A DNA stretch of 36,689 nt from a virus: the IMG/VR virus record IMGVR_UViG_3300009684_000078, positions 1-36,689 of that record; one strand, written 5' to 3'. This document shows positions 21,742 through 29,678 of this stretch, in pieces. The translations under genes were made by a program, and so were the position numbers. Every line of letters starts with the position of its first letter. Within the stretch, counting starts at the first letter, position 1. The notes beneath the pieces are model-generated. The model ran no database searches. It saw only the letters and a list, made by a program, of their open reading frames with translations, and was not told the origin of the DNA.

Positions 21742-22792
21742 TGCTGCCCCCGATCATGGAAAGAACTTCTGCCACACTCATTTCAGCCATCCACGCCTCC
21801 GCGTCACGCACGCCAAAGGTTGCCACCAACTGGTCGCCGCGTCGGGCAAGCCCCGCCGCAAACTCAATCGCCCGCGATTCGCGAAACGCGAAAGCAGGAG
21901 ACCAGCCAACGATCCGCCACTCGTCGTCGTTGAATAGCACAAACCGGTGTTCGTAGATGCGGCCGCCAGTGTCGTCGGCCACCTCGTGCACCAGGGCGAG
22001 CCAGCGGCCGTCGCCGATGTCGACTAGTTGCGATCCGCCCCGCCAGCCGCGGGCGATCGCCGGCGATTCTGCGTGGTGCTCAATCACCCACTGCCAGCCG
22101 TCGCGGCGGACTGTGGCCACGCGGCCAGCTTCCCAGCACGAGTAAATAAATGCGGACGTGCCGACGATCGGCATCCAATTCTTTTCGTGCCGACCCTTGT
22201 GCGGCTCATCGATCATGGCTGAGTCGATAAGGTGTGCAGCGTGTGGCAGCAGCGTGGCAGTGGCGATCCGGCATGTACCGTCGCGACCGGCCCAGTTGCG
22301 GACCGTGGCACTGACAACGAGCTCCCCGTCGACAGCGTTCAGCCGGCAATCCTCAAACCCATCCACCGGATAATCGGATGTAGGGTAGCTGGGCTGAGGA
22401 ATCGCAGATTGCGATACAACCGCCAGGTCTGCGTCGACCGTGGCAAGCACGTTGATAGTGCGGATCCTATCGCCGTCCGCGATCACGTATCGGCTCTCAA
22501 CGATTGAGTAATTGCTCGACCGCACGATCGCCAGATAGCCAGCGTCGTTGGCGATGATCGTCGGGTTGAAGGTCGACCAGCCCTCCCGGGATGGCTGAAC
22601 GCAGAACTGCACAAACCTGCAGCCGACCAGATCGGCGAGTCGCTGCGTGTACCAGCTGCGGTTGCGTCGCACGACACGCTCCTTCTCCGGAGTCAGGTCC
22701 ATGCCCAGCAGTCGCTCGCATGCCCGGCGGCCGGCATCGAGCTCGCCCGCGTAGTACGCGTGAACGGCCAACTGGTGAAGATGCTCAACCAT
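21734..22792 (-). CDS. GH130-like beta-propeller protein
   Basis: 352 residues from the ATG at 22792 (AGGA five bases upstream). The first about 55 residues are helical, perhaps a TPR-like cap (HAYYAGELDAGRRACERLLG). From residue 70 it is a propeller with GH130-type motifs: FNPTIIANDAGYLAIVR, GFEDCRLNAVDGELVV (ED-x-R, the catalytic region), EKNWMPI (203-209) and GGSQLVDIGDGRWLALVHEV, then YEHRFVLF. GH130 enzymes are mannosidic phosphorylases or hydrolases, but related propellers occur with glycosyltransferases in bacteria and giant viruses with unknown activity. Cys replaces the usual Pro in the EDPR motif. Activity on the virion glycan is inferred. Confidence 0.75.
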   Translation of the reverse strand: MVEHLHQLAVHAYYAGELDAGRRACERLLGMDLTPEKERVVRRNRSWYTQRLADLVGCRFVQFCVQPSREGWSTFNPTIIANDAGYLAIVRSSNYSIVESRYVIADGDRIRTINVLATVDADLAVVSQSAIPQPSYPTSDYPVDGFEDCRLNAVDGELVVSATVRNWAGRDGTCRIATATLLPHAAHLIDSAMIDEPHKGRHEKNWMPIVGTSAFIYSCWEAGRVATVRRDGWQWVIEHHAESPAIARGWRGGSQLVDIGDGRWLALVHEVADDTGGRIYEHRFVLFNDDEWRIVGWSPAFAFRESRAIEFAAGLARRGDQLVATFGVRDAEAWMAEMSVAEVLSMIGGSNG

Positions 22793-22799
22793 CCGATCC

Positions 22800-23447
22800 T
22801 CACGAAGTTGCTGCGGCCTTGATCGCGGCCCGCAGCGTGGCATTGCTGCCAACGGCCGTGATCACGTCGTTGATAGTCAGCGAGCCCGTCGGGCCTGTAG
22901 GGCCAGCGATCGACACCGCTGCCGGCCATAGATCGTTTGATTTCGGCCCAAAGAACTGTTTGCCGCTGATGTCGAATGCGAGGTCACCGTTTTTGCCGAC
23001 GTTGGTATTTGGAGTTCCACCAACAGCGAGGATAGTCGCCCCATTCACACCGCTTGGCCCCGTGACGCCGTCGCTTCCAGTCGGTCCGGTGAAACTCTGC
23101 CCCGCAGGCCCCGTGGCACCCGTGACGCCGGAAGGTCCCTGGGCACCGCTTTGCAGCTGCAGCGGAGATCCCCACAAGCCATCGGCCTTCGGCCCGTACA
23201 GCCGTCCATTGGTCGTGTCCAGCCAGAAGTCACGACTCTTACCAAACGCGTTAGATGGCGCACCGGATCCACCGTAAAACTGCGAGCCGTCGGAGCCAGC
23301 CGGCCCCGTGACGCCGGTCGCGGGCAGCCACGCCGAACCGCTCCACGCGAGGACCTGGTTGGTGGCTGGGGCAGTCGCTGAAACAGCGCGGCCTTGCAGC
23401 TGCGTGGCATTGCCACTGAGCGTGGCGGGCAACGAGAAATATGGCAT
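22800..23447 (-). CDS. Collagen-like fibre protein 1
   Basis: 215 residues from the ATG at 23447 (GGAG six bases upstream); a GTG start nine codons upstream is possible. The N-terminal module [19 protein letters not shown] recurs in the protein at 27611-28792. Two interruptions of Gly-x-y repeats (SGVTGATGPAGQSFTGPTG) flank beta-type modules (DFWLDTTNGRLYGPKADG, DISGKQFFGPKSNDLW). The end is helical and Ala-rich. Structure suggests a trimeric fibre with collagen-like stalk segments. Confidence 0.8.
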   Translation of the reverse strand: MPYFSLPATLSGNATQLQGRAVSATAPATNQVLAWSGSAWLPATGVTGPAGSDGSQFYGGSGAPSNAFGKSRDFWLDTTNGRLYGPKADGLWGSPLQLQSGAQGPSGVTGATGPAGQSFTGPTGSDGVTGPSGVNGATILAVGGTPNTNVGKNGDLAFDISGKQFFGPKSNDLWPAAVSIAGPTGPTGSLTINDVITAVGSNATLRAAIKAAATS

Positions 23448-23474
23448 GTTAACTCCGTCGGTTTGTTGTGCCAC

Positions 23475-23510
23475 GCGCTGCTATTTCGACAAATAGCGAA
23501 CACCAACTCC
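23475..23510 (-). repeat. Intergenic hairpin between collagen-like genes
   Basis: GCTATTT and AAATAGC (23480-23486 and 23491-23497) form a perfect 7-bp stem with a 4-base loop. It lies in the 63-base gap between two fibre genes. No T run follows on the minus strand, so it is not a clear terminator; it might stabilise the upstream transcript. Confidence 0.4.
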
Positions 23511-24677
23511 TCATTCGACTTGTACGTATACCGTTGATTCCCACCGGTAGATTTTTGAGGTATCCGAACTCAAATACAGCGTGCCGCTTGCCCCAGTTGC
23601 AGGGAAGTTTGCCGTCGTGGCATAAGACGAAAGCGCAACAGCATTGGATCCGGTCGGCCCGGTGGAACCTCCAGCCCCGCCCGGTCCCGTGGGGCCGGTC
23701 ACATTCGATGCCGAACCTTGGCTGCCAGTTGCTCCAGTTGGCCCAGTCACCGTCGACGCCGCACCCGCAGCGCCAGTGCTGCCCGTCGGCCCTGTCACTG
23801 CAGACGCTGCACCAGCCGCACCAGTTGCCCCTGTCGGTCCTGTTACGGTTGACGCGGTCCCCGAGCTACCCGTCGCGCCCGTTGGCCCAGTCACCGTCGA
23901 TGCTGATCCGGCAGCGCCGGTAACTCCGGTCGGACCAGTTACAGTTGATGCTGCACCAGCGGAACCGGCTGGCCCGGTCGGCCCGGTGACCGTCGATGCC
24001 GCACCTTGGCTTCCGGTTGCGCCGGTCGGCCCCGCTACCGTCGAAGCAGCCCCCGGGCTGCCCGTAGCCCCAGTCGGCCCAGTGATTGTAGATGCAGCGC
24101 CTGCATTGCCCTGGCTGCCGGTCGCACCGGCGGCACCATCCGCACCTCGAGGTCCAGTGCTGCCGGTGGCACCTGTCGCGCCCTGGACTCCCGCCGCACC
24201 GTCGTTTCCTCGCGAGCCAGTCGGCCCGGTCACGCCGGTAGCACCTACGGCACCGGCCGTGCCCGCGGCCCCGGTCGCACCTACTGCACCGTCGCTCCCT
24301 CTAGCGCCGGTGGATCCCGTCGGGCCAGTTGCTCCAGCCAAACCGGCTACCCCCGTCGGGCCAATTGGCCCCTGCACCGTTGACGCTGCCCCGGTTGGTC
24401 CGGTCACCATCGATGCGGCACCTGTTGGGCCGGTGACGGTCGACGCAGCGCCTGTCGGCCCGGTGACAGTCGATGCGGCGCCGGTCGCCCCAGTGGCTCC
24501 AGCATCGCCTCGAGCACCAGTGACACCACGCGGTCCGGACGGGCCAGTAGGCCCAACGCCGGCCAGCTGCACGGCGAACGTCTGCCCGTTAGTGATCACT
24601 GGCGGCACGCCGGTCGCCCCCGTGACTCTCACGGTGAAAGGAGCAGGGCCGGTGACGCTTACGCGGATATCGCTCAT
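23511..24677 (-). CDS. Collagen-like fibre protein 2 (longest stalk)
   Basis: 388 residues; the start [18 protein letters not shown] at 24677 gives an ATGA overlap. After about 50 residues comes a long Gly-x-y region with about 90 triplets, mainly GPTGA, interrupted by regular AASTVT units, then a short C-terminal module ending [20 protein letters not shown] that recurs in the protein at 26256-26759. The DNA is a tandem array of near-identical 27- to 36-base units, prone to length change. Collagen-like stalks are typical of bacterial and phage surface fibres. Confidence 0.85.
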   Translation of the reverse strand: MSDIRVSVTGPAPFTVRVTGATGVPPVITNGQTFAVQLAGVGPTGPSGPRGVTGARGDAGATGATGAASTVTGPTGAASTVTGPTGAASMVTGPTGAASTVQGPIGPTGVAGLAGATGPTGSTGARGSDGAVGATGAAGTAGAVGATGVTGPTGSRGNDGAAGVQGATGATGSTGPRGADGAAGATGSQGNAGAASTITGPTGATGSPGAASTVAGPTGATGSQGAASTVTGPTGPAGSAGAASTVTGPTGVTGAAGSASTVTGPTGATGSSGTASTVTGPTGATGAAGAASAVTGPTGSTGAAGAASTVTGPTGATGSQGSASNVTGPTGPGGAGGSTGPTGSNAVALSSYATTANFPATGASGTLYLSSDTSKIYRWESTVYVQVE

Positions 24678-25024
24678 GGAGCCCTCAGCGCGAACGTCCC
24701 AGACACCGCAGCGCGGTCCAGGGCAGACGACCGCAGGAACCACCGATAGCTCTTGGTAAGCGACAGACCTTTGACGGTCGACGACGCGAGCGAGAGCGTG
24801 ATCGCCCCAATTGAGTTATCTACGCGAGCAATAGACCAGGTCGCGGCCGGGGCGGGCGTGGCCGCGATCGCAGCTGCATACCCGGCGGCAGTGTCTTCAT
24901 AGATCACTGCCGTGAGCGTGTCGCCGGCGGTGGAGAACCCGAGCGATCCGGTGATCGTCAGGCCGTCAGTGTGGGCCACCACGACGTTAAGCTCGCCCGG
25001 TAGCTGACTGTAGGTACTGCTCAT
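24674..25024 (-). CDS. Probable baseplate/neck-type beta protein
   Basis: 116 residues starting [21 protein letters not shown] and ending in beta-rich [21 protein letters not shown]. The PGELN... opening and size resemble the N-terminal attachment modules of fibre proteins (BppU-like), which anchor a fibre to the virion. ATGA overlaps with the small membrane protein before it and the collagen-like protein after it. Likely an anchor or partner for the following collagen-like fibre; inferred. Confidence 0.6.
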   Translation of the reverse strand: MSSTYSQLPGELNVVVAHTDGLTITGSLGFSTAGDTLTAVIYEDTAAGYAAAIAATPAPAATWSIARVDNSIGAITLSLASSTVKGLSLTKSYRWFLRSSALDRAAVSGTFALRAP

Positions 25025-25179
25025 CGCGCCACCTCCTCAATCGCCGCCCCGATCTCACACGCCAGACGCTGCGCGTCGTCGCTCTCGGCCCACCGCAAGA
25101 GTCGCGTGAGGACGAACGGGCCGACCAGCGCGAGGGCCGCGTAGAGCAGGGCGACGGTGATGGTTTCGTGGTCGGTCAC
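25021..25179 (-). CDS. Small single-pass membrane protein
   Basis: 52 residues from the GTG at 25179, which overlaps the LamG gene's TAG as TAGTG. A short N-terminus (VTDHETI) is followed by a transmembrane helix (TVALLYAALALVGPFVL) and a helical tail ([15 protein letters not shown]). It is embedded in the fibre gene block, where a membrane protein is unexpected; it may be a moron or a minor virion component. Confidence 0.55.
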   Translation of the reverse strand: MTDHETITVALLYAALALVGPFVLTRLLRWAESDDAQRLACEIGAAIEEVAR

Positions 25180-26243
25180 TAAATGCCCCACTTGGTCATC
25201 AGATAAGCCTCTACGGTTGCTCTCGTCGCGTCCGAAAGTGCGGAGTTGTAAATGATGATTTCGCAAACGTCGCCGTTGAAGAACTCGCTGGCGCTTGCAC
25301 CTGTTGCCGTGCCTGCGCCAGAAATCGTAAAATTGCGTCCCGCATTTCCTGTGGAGACACCGCCTTGGTCGTATGGAGAGCCCGCCGTAACGCCGCTGCT
25401 AGAGCCACCATTGCTGCGGAGCAATGCGCGATTAGCCGCCGTTGCATTGCTGTTGTCTGTGACAACGGACTGCAACGAAAATGAGTTATTGGGCGAACCA
25501 CCAGCAATCTGCTTAATAACTCGGAATGTCCCGTTACCTAAATCGGTGCCGTTTACTCTCCAATCGACTTGCCCACTAGCTGCGCCGTTACTCAAGGAAA
25601 GCTGCACGCCGGGGACAAGCCCGGAGCGTGAACCTGTGTCAATGACGGAATGAAACTCGCTGCCGGTAGGCGATGCGTACGTCGGTCGGTAGACAGCAAA
25701 AACAGTCGCCTGTGCCGCTTGGTGCAGGAACGCAAACGTAGACTGGCTGCTGGGTATTTGAAGCGTGTCGTTTGTTCCGTCGAAATCAAGGGTTCCAAGA
25801 CCGTTCTGCACGCCAGCCTTGCGAGTTGGCCCGTTTGTGGCCTCAATCGCATGCCTCGCATTTCCGCTTTTGTCCTGCCATCGACGGACAGTGCCATTTT
25901 CCGCGACTGCCGAGCCGCCACTTGTTGCGTCGAAAAGCGATGTCGCATCGCTTGCATCCAACCACAACTGAAGCCCAACGATGCTAGTCGGCGTGAACGG
26001 AACCCACGTTGACAACGCAGCCCGCTTCCACGTTGACGCCGACACACATGCGTAAAGGTAGTTTGTATCGTAGGCGATCTGCCCAGCCGTCCCTGTCGCC
26101 GTCGCGGACGCTGGCACCGATGACCAGGAGAGGCCAGAGCTCGCGGCGACGAGTTCCCACGCATACCCCGTCCACGAGTACGTTCTGCCGTTCTGCGTCG
26201 ATGTCTGCCCCACGCTGGGCGATGCTGGAAAACTCAGTGCCAT
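25179..26243 (-). CDS. LamG/concanavalin-like tail- or neck-fibre protein
   Basis: 354 residues. The N-terminal 45 (MALSFPASPSVGQTST, RTYSWTGYAWELV) match those of the gene at 26256-26759. From residue 90 a lectin-like LamG/concanavalin beta-jellyroll follows: VGLQLWLDASDA, WQDKSGNARHA, LDFDGTNDTLQI and ending EIIIYNSALSDATRATVEAYL, the classical close of these domains. Such domains bind carbohydrates, so a receptor-binding or virion-adhesion role is likely. In this position it would be on a neck or head fibre. Confidence 0.8.
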   Translation of the reverse strand: MALSFPASPSVGQTSTQNGRTYSWTGYAWELVAASSGLSWSSVPASATATGTAGQIAYDTNYLYACVSASTWKRAALSTWVPFTPTSIVGLQLWLDASDATSLFDATSGGSAVAENGTVRRWQDKSGNARHAIEATNGPTRKAGVQNGLGTLDFDGTNDTLQIPSSQSTFAFLHQAAQATVFAVYRPTYASPTGSEFHSVIDTGSRSGLVPGVQLSLSNGAASGQVDWRVNGTDLGNGTFRVIKQIAGGSPNNSFSLQSVVTDNSNATAANRALLRSNGGSSSGVTAGSPYDQGGVSTGNAGRNFTISGAGTATGASASEFFNGDVCEIIIYNSALSDATRATVEAYLMTKWGI

Positions 26244-26255
26244 GATTACCTCTGA

Positions 26256-26759
26256 TTACTGCGGCCCGATTTCGACATAAACGCTGCCAGACCACCGATA
26301 GACGCGACTTGCATCAGTCGCGAGGTACAACGTGCTGCTGGCCCCCGTGGCCGGGAATCCCGCCGACGTGGTCGCTTCGACGATGTTGCCGGAGCCGCCG
26401 CCGGCACCAGTCGGCCCAGTCACTGTCGACGCCGGTCCTGTCGGACCTGTGACAGAAGGACCAGTAGCTCCGGTCGGCCCAGGGGCAGTCGATACCGCGC
26501 CCGTGGGGCCGGTTGAGCCGGCCCCGGTTGGCCCTGTCGGTCCTCCTGACGGCCCCGTAGGACCGACGGCGCCAGCCACCCCAGTGGGACCTGTCGGGCC
26601 GCCACTTGGGCCGGTCGGACCAGCAGCACCAACCGGCCCTGTGGCGCCCGGGATGCCGCTGCCAACGAGCTCCCACGCCTCGCCGTTCCACCGGAACGTG
26701 CGGCCGCCCGTAGTCGTTTGATCGTTGAGCGATGGAGTGGAAGGAAATGTAAGCGGCAT
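26256..26759 (-). CDS. Short collagen-like fibre protein
   Basis: 167 residues. The N-terminal module [29 protein letters not shown] is shared with the LamG protein. The middle 60-70 residues are Gly-Pro-Thr-Gly repeats (GPTGPSGG). The C-terminus [17 protein letters not shown] and [11 protein letters not shown] is shared with collagen-like protein 2. The protein is therefore a recombinant of two modules seen elsewhere in the cluster. Likely trimeric short fibre. Confidence 0.8.
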   Translation of the reverse strand: MPLTFPSTPSLNDQTTTGGRTFRWNGEAWELVGSGIPGATGPVGAAGPTGPSGGPTGPTGVAGAVGPTGPSGGPTGPTGAGSTGPTGAVSTAPGPTGATGPSVTGPTGPASTVTGPTGAGGGSGNIVEATTSAGFPATGASSTLYLATDASRVYRWSGSVYVEIGPQ

Positions 26760-26768
26760 GTTGGCGCC

Positions 26769-27611
26769 TTAGACGCAGTTGTATTCGTTAACGTCTAAGC
26801 CAATTGAGCTGCCGAGATAGCACGACGCCCCGTCGTTGCCAAAACAAATCCCACCCAAATAGCCAACGTATCCTGCCCGGCGATAAGTGGCAGTGCTGAC
26901 GTTCCATGGGTCGCTTAGTTCGTATTCAAATAAATTCTGTGAAAAACTGGCAGCGTAAAACATTGAAGCCCCGTCTGCCTTCATAGTAAAACTAGACGGC
27001 TGAAGATGACCAGTGCCCGTCGACCCGCTAGGGAAATTAAAATTTCTAACGTGTGACGCTGAGGACACATCCCACGCGGTTGCAAGATCGTACTGAGCAA
27101 CTCGTGCTTCTTCGTATCCACTGCCGCTGCCAGCAAGCCGATGAAGTATGTACATTCTCAAGCCATCTGGAGAGAACCGTACAACGCGAGGAGAACTGGT
27201 CTGCAAGCTTGTTTGCCCGATGTGCGTTGCGGTGCTCATATCCCATGCAGATGTGAGAGCGTATTCAGTTATGTCGTTTCCGGAAAAGCCCGCCACGTAC
27301 ATCTTTAATCCGTCGGGCTTAAAAAATGCGCTTGTTAACAATGCTTCTTGTGCCGCAACTGAGAAACTCTGAACAAAGGTTACTCCGCTGAGTTGCCACG
27401 GCACGGGCAACGAAAATCTATTTACATAGTTGCCCCAGTCCGCAACAAACACATTTGAACCATCTAACGTCAAAAACACATCTTGAGGACCTGCTACTTC
27501 GTCCCTACCATTTATCGTATATGGCGAGAATCCGCGGCCAGCATATACCAGCGCCGAAATGTTGTAGCCCTTGCTGTGGTTTGCTCCGAGATACCCCGCT
27601 TTGCCTCTCAT
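26769..27611 (-). CDS. Beta-propeller-like fibre protein
   Basis: 280 residues; TAATG overlap with the upstream collagen-like gene. It carries several repeats of about 55 residues with pattern FKPDGLKMYVAGFSGNDITEY, SPDGLRMYILHRLAGSG and TMKADGASMFYAASFSQNLFEY, each followed by AWDMSTATHIGQ-type turns. Such repeats form blades of a seven-bladed or similar propeller. They are common in tail proteins of aquatic phages. Likely the distal, receptor- or glycan-facing part of a fibre. Confidence 0.75.
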   Translation of the reverse strand: MRGKAGYLGANHSKGYNISALVYAGRGFSPYTINGRDEVAGPQDVFLTLDGSNVFVADWGNYVNRFSLPVPWQLSGVTFVQSFSVAAQEALLTSAFFKPDGLKMYVAGFSGNDITEYALTSAWDMSTATHIGQTSLQTSSPRVVRFSPDGLRMYILHRLAGSGSGYEEARVAQYDLATAWDVSSASHVRNFNFPSGSTGTGHLQPSSFTMKADGASMFYAASFSQNLFEYELSDPWNVSTATYRRAGYVGYLGGICFGNDGASCYLGSSIGLDVNEYNCV

Positions 27612-28792
27612 TATGACAGGTCTCCTGCCACAAGCCAGGAGTTAAGTGAGTAGCACACGCATGTAGCAACGGAGTATCTGGATCGCAGAGTTAGCCCGGG
27701 GGTGGAATTTACTGTCACTCCAGTTGCGCCTGTTACACGCACTGCAGCAACACCCATCCGCGCGAAATCGATGTGCGTGCCGACCGGGAAATTCGCCGCG
27801 CTGCTATTCGGGATGCTTAACGTCAGCGTGCCAGTTGCCGCGTTGAGCGTCACCATTTTGCCCGAGTCAGATAAAGCGACCGTATAGTTGGCAGTCTGAG
27901 CGTTCAGCGATTGAGCGGCATCAAATCCCCCGTTGATCCCGGTCGGGCCTGTCGACCCTGTCGGCCCTCCGGAAGGTCCAGTGACGCCAATGCTGCCAAC
28001 TGGCCCAGTGGGGCCGGTAACACTAGCACCAGTTGCACCCACGCTGCCGGTAGCGCCAGTCGGGCCAGTTACGCTTGATGATGCTCCGGTGCTACCCGTC
28101 GGGCCGACAACACTTACACCTGTCGGGCCGGTTGATCCCGCCTGGCCCTGCACGCCGATCTCGATCCACGCTGTCCCGTAACGCACAAAATATTTTCCGT
28201 TGTCCGTGTCCAGCCAAACGGCACCAGCAACGGCGGACGACGGGGCGGCGGAAGTCGCGTAGTAATCCATGCCGCCGGTAGCGCCGGTTGGTCCAGTGGA
28301 ACCTGTAGCGGCGGCTCCAGACGGCCCTGTTGGACCAGGTGCAGTCGACGACGCGCCGGTCGGACCTGTCGGACCGCCAGCGGGGCCAGTCAAACCCACA
28401 GACCCAGTTGGCCCGGTTGGTCCGACGCCGCTTGGGCCTGTGCTGCCAACAGCACCTGTCGGCCCTGTCGACCCCTGCTGCCCTGTCTGAAGCTGTAAGC
28501 CAGAGCCCCATGCGCCATTTGCTTTAGGACCGTAAAGCACCCCGGCGGCGGAATCGATGTAGTAGTCGCCGCTGCGGCCAAGACCTGAGAAAGGCCCCGT
28601 AGCGCCGCTGTAGATCATGCGGCCGTCAGCACCGGCAGAACCAGTCGGCCCAGTGGTGCCCGCCAGCGGAGCCCACGACGAGCCGTCCCAAGTCAGCACC
28701 TGGCCGCCGGTGGGTCCGGTGGACGACACCGATCTGCCCTGCAGCTGCGTGGCGTTGCCGCTCGTCGGTGATTGAATGGAAAAGTACGGCAT
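27611..28792 (-). CDS. Collagen-like fibre protein 3
   Basis: 393 residues; the start [19 protein letters not shown] at 28792 gives a TGATG overlap with the neck protein and matches collagen-like protein 1. The middle has several Gly-x-y blocks ([35 protein letters not shown]), interrupted by short beta modules ([20 protein letters not shown]). The C-terminal 80 residues ([20 protein letters not shown]) form a non-collagen trimerisation or attachment domain. First gene after the neck protein, consistent with a neck or head fibre. Confidence 0.8.
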   Translation of the reverse strand: MPYFSIQSPTSGNATQLQGRSVSSTGPTGGQVLTWDGSSWAPLAGTTGPTGSAGADGRMIYSGATGPFSGLGRSGDYYIDSAAGVLYGPKANGAWGSGLQLQTGQQGSTGPTGAVGSTGPSGVGPTGPTGSVGLTGPAGGPTGPTGASSTAPGPTGPSGAAATGSTGPTGATGGMDYYATSAAPSSAVAGAVWLDTDNGKYFVRYGTAWIEIGVQGQAGSTGPTGVSVVGPTGSTGASSSVTGPTGATGSVGATGASVTGPTGPVGSIGVTGPSGGPTGSTGPTGINGGFDAAQSLNAQTANYTVALSDSGKMVTLNAATGTLTLSIPNSSAANFPVGTHIDFARMGVAAVRVTGATGVTVNSTPGLTLRSRYSVATCVCYSLNSWLVAGDLS

Positions 28793-29145
28793 CACGGCAC
28801 CAGCTGCGTGTGAATTTTTCTGATTTTCTGCTGACGATCCGCCCACACCCAAGCGTTCGTACTAAACGGCGCGAACACCTCATACGCGTTGCCGTCTGGA
28901 TCGATGACCTTGTCGCCCTTCTTTGGCACGGCCGACAGGTAGTCGGTAGAAATGAAAAAGTCCCTACTCTCAATGCGCGTGATCGACCCGGCCTGGTCCA
29001 TCGAGTCGTGCCGCGTCATGCCAACCATTGCTGGCACTGACACAGGGACTAGCGAACCGGTGCTGCGATATTCGACTTGCACCGAAAGGTGCTTGTCGGC
29101 TTGCTGCCGGAAATACGCTGCGCCCTGCGAGATGAGATCCTGCAT
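28792..29145 (-). CDS. Head-tail connector / neck protein
   Basis: 117 residues starting [19 protein letters not shown], then [44 protein letters not shown] and a final [11 protein letters not shown]. The arrangement of helical start, beta barrel and the IESRDxxI and GDxxxDPDGxxYEV segments is typical of head-closure/head-tail joining proteins. It lies after the decoration protein and before the fibre cassette, the expected head-neck boundary. Confidence 0.75.
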   Translation of the reverse strand: MQDLISQGAAYFRQQADKHLSVQVEYRSTGSLVPVSVPAMVGMTRHDSMDQAGSITRIESRDFFISTDYLSAVPKKGDKVIDPDGNAYEVFAPFSTNAWVWADRQQKIRKIHTQLVP

Positions 29146-29192
29146 GACTGCGTGTTACCAACAGAGGAAAGAACTCCAAATAGAGCCACCGA

Positions 29193-29229
29193 GGCCGTGC
29201 GGCTGGCATGATTGCCAAGCCGCACGGCC
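29193..29229 (-). repeat. GC-rich inverted repeat after the decoration gene
   Basis: GGCCGTGCGGCT (29193-29204) and AGCCGCACGGCC (29218-29229) form a 12-bp perfect stem; the short inner GGC and GCC extend it. It lies in the 104-base gap between the decoration protein and the neck protein. No T run follows, so I read it as a mRNA-stabilising or partial-termination hairpin rather than a strong terminator. Confidence 0.5.
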
Positions 29230-29249
29230 CCTAAAGCGAACCGGGCAGA

Positions 29250-29576
29250 TCACGAGCCTGGGAACAGGGTCACGCGGACCGACGTGTCGGTCGTCGCGGC
29301 AGCGGCAATCGTGTAGCCGGCCTGAACACCGGTCACGCCGGTCACGGCGGCACCGCTGTACCAGTAAACCTTGCTGCCAGCCGCGTAATCCGTGCCCGCG
29401 CCGGTCGGCTTGGGCAAATAAAACACGCCCTCAATCGCAACCGCGCCGAGAGTGTTCGCCGCGATCGGACGCGGGGCAACACTCACCAGCTTGCCAATCT
29501 GCACCACGTCGCCAGCCGCCACAGCGCCGGTCGGCGTGTGGTCGATCAGATCACCGTCCTGATAGTAAGCACCCAT
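29250..29576 (-). CDS. Capsid decoration protein (DUF2190 type)
   Basis: 108 residues; start at 29576 (MGAYYQDGDLIDHTPTG), with a GTG three codons upstream as an alternative. The family pattern is clear: DGDLIDHTPTGAVAAGDVVQ, GAVAIEGVFYLPKPTG, AGSKVYWYSGAAV. Beta-rich DUF2190 proteins attach to the outer capsid surface and strengthen it. The position directly after the capsid gene supports this. Two GC-rich hairpins flank the gene. Confidence 0.85.
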   Translation of the reverse strand: MGAYYQDGDLIDHTPTGAVAAGDVVQIGKLVSVAPRPIAANTLGAVAIEGVFYLPKPTGAGTDYAAGSKVYWYSGAAVTGVTGVQAGYTIAAAATTDTSVRVTLFPGS

Positions 29577-29623
29577 CTTGATCACCCACTTTCTAAAAAC
29601 GAGGAATGTTTGTTGAAGATCAT

Positions 29624-29658
29624 CCCGCCGGCCGGGCTTGGGCGCACCGGCCGGCGGG
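29624..29658 (-). repeat. GC-rich inverted repeat after the capsid gene
   Basis: CCCGCCGGCCGG (29624-29635) and CCGGCCGGCGGG (29647-29658) form a perfect 12-bp stem with an 11-base loop, 20 bases after the capsid stop. On the minus strand no T run follows. It could limit read-through or protect the capsid message, giving the capsid gene a different expression level from the decoration gene. Confidence 0.55.
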
Positions 29659-29678
29659 CACAGTTGTCACGTCAACGG

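Noticed and set aside
23511-24677. Regular DNA repeats that might be taken for a CRISPR array
   Set aside because: They are in-frame codons of Gly-x-y repeats with no unique spacers or leader, and no cas genes are near.
23644-24759. A 371-codon plus-strand open frame rich in Pro-Val-Gly-Pro-Val
   Set aside because: It is the complement of the collagen-like gene; low-complexity repeats remove stops on both strands. No ribosome-binding site and no plausible protein.
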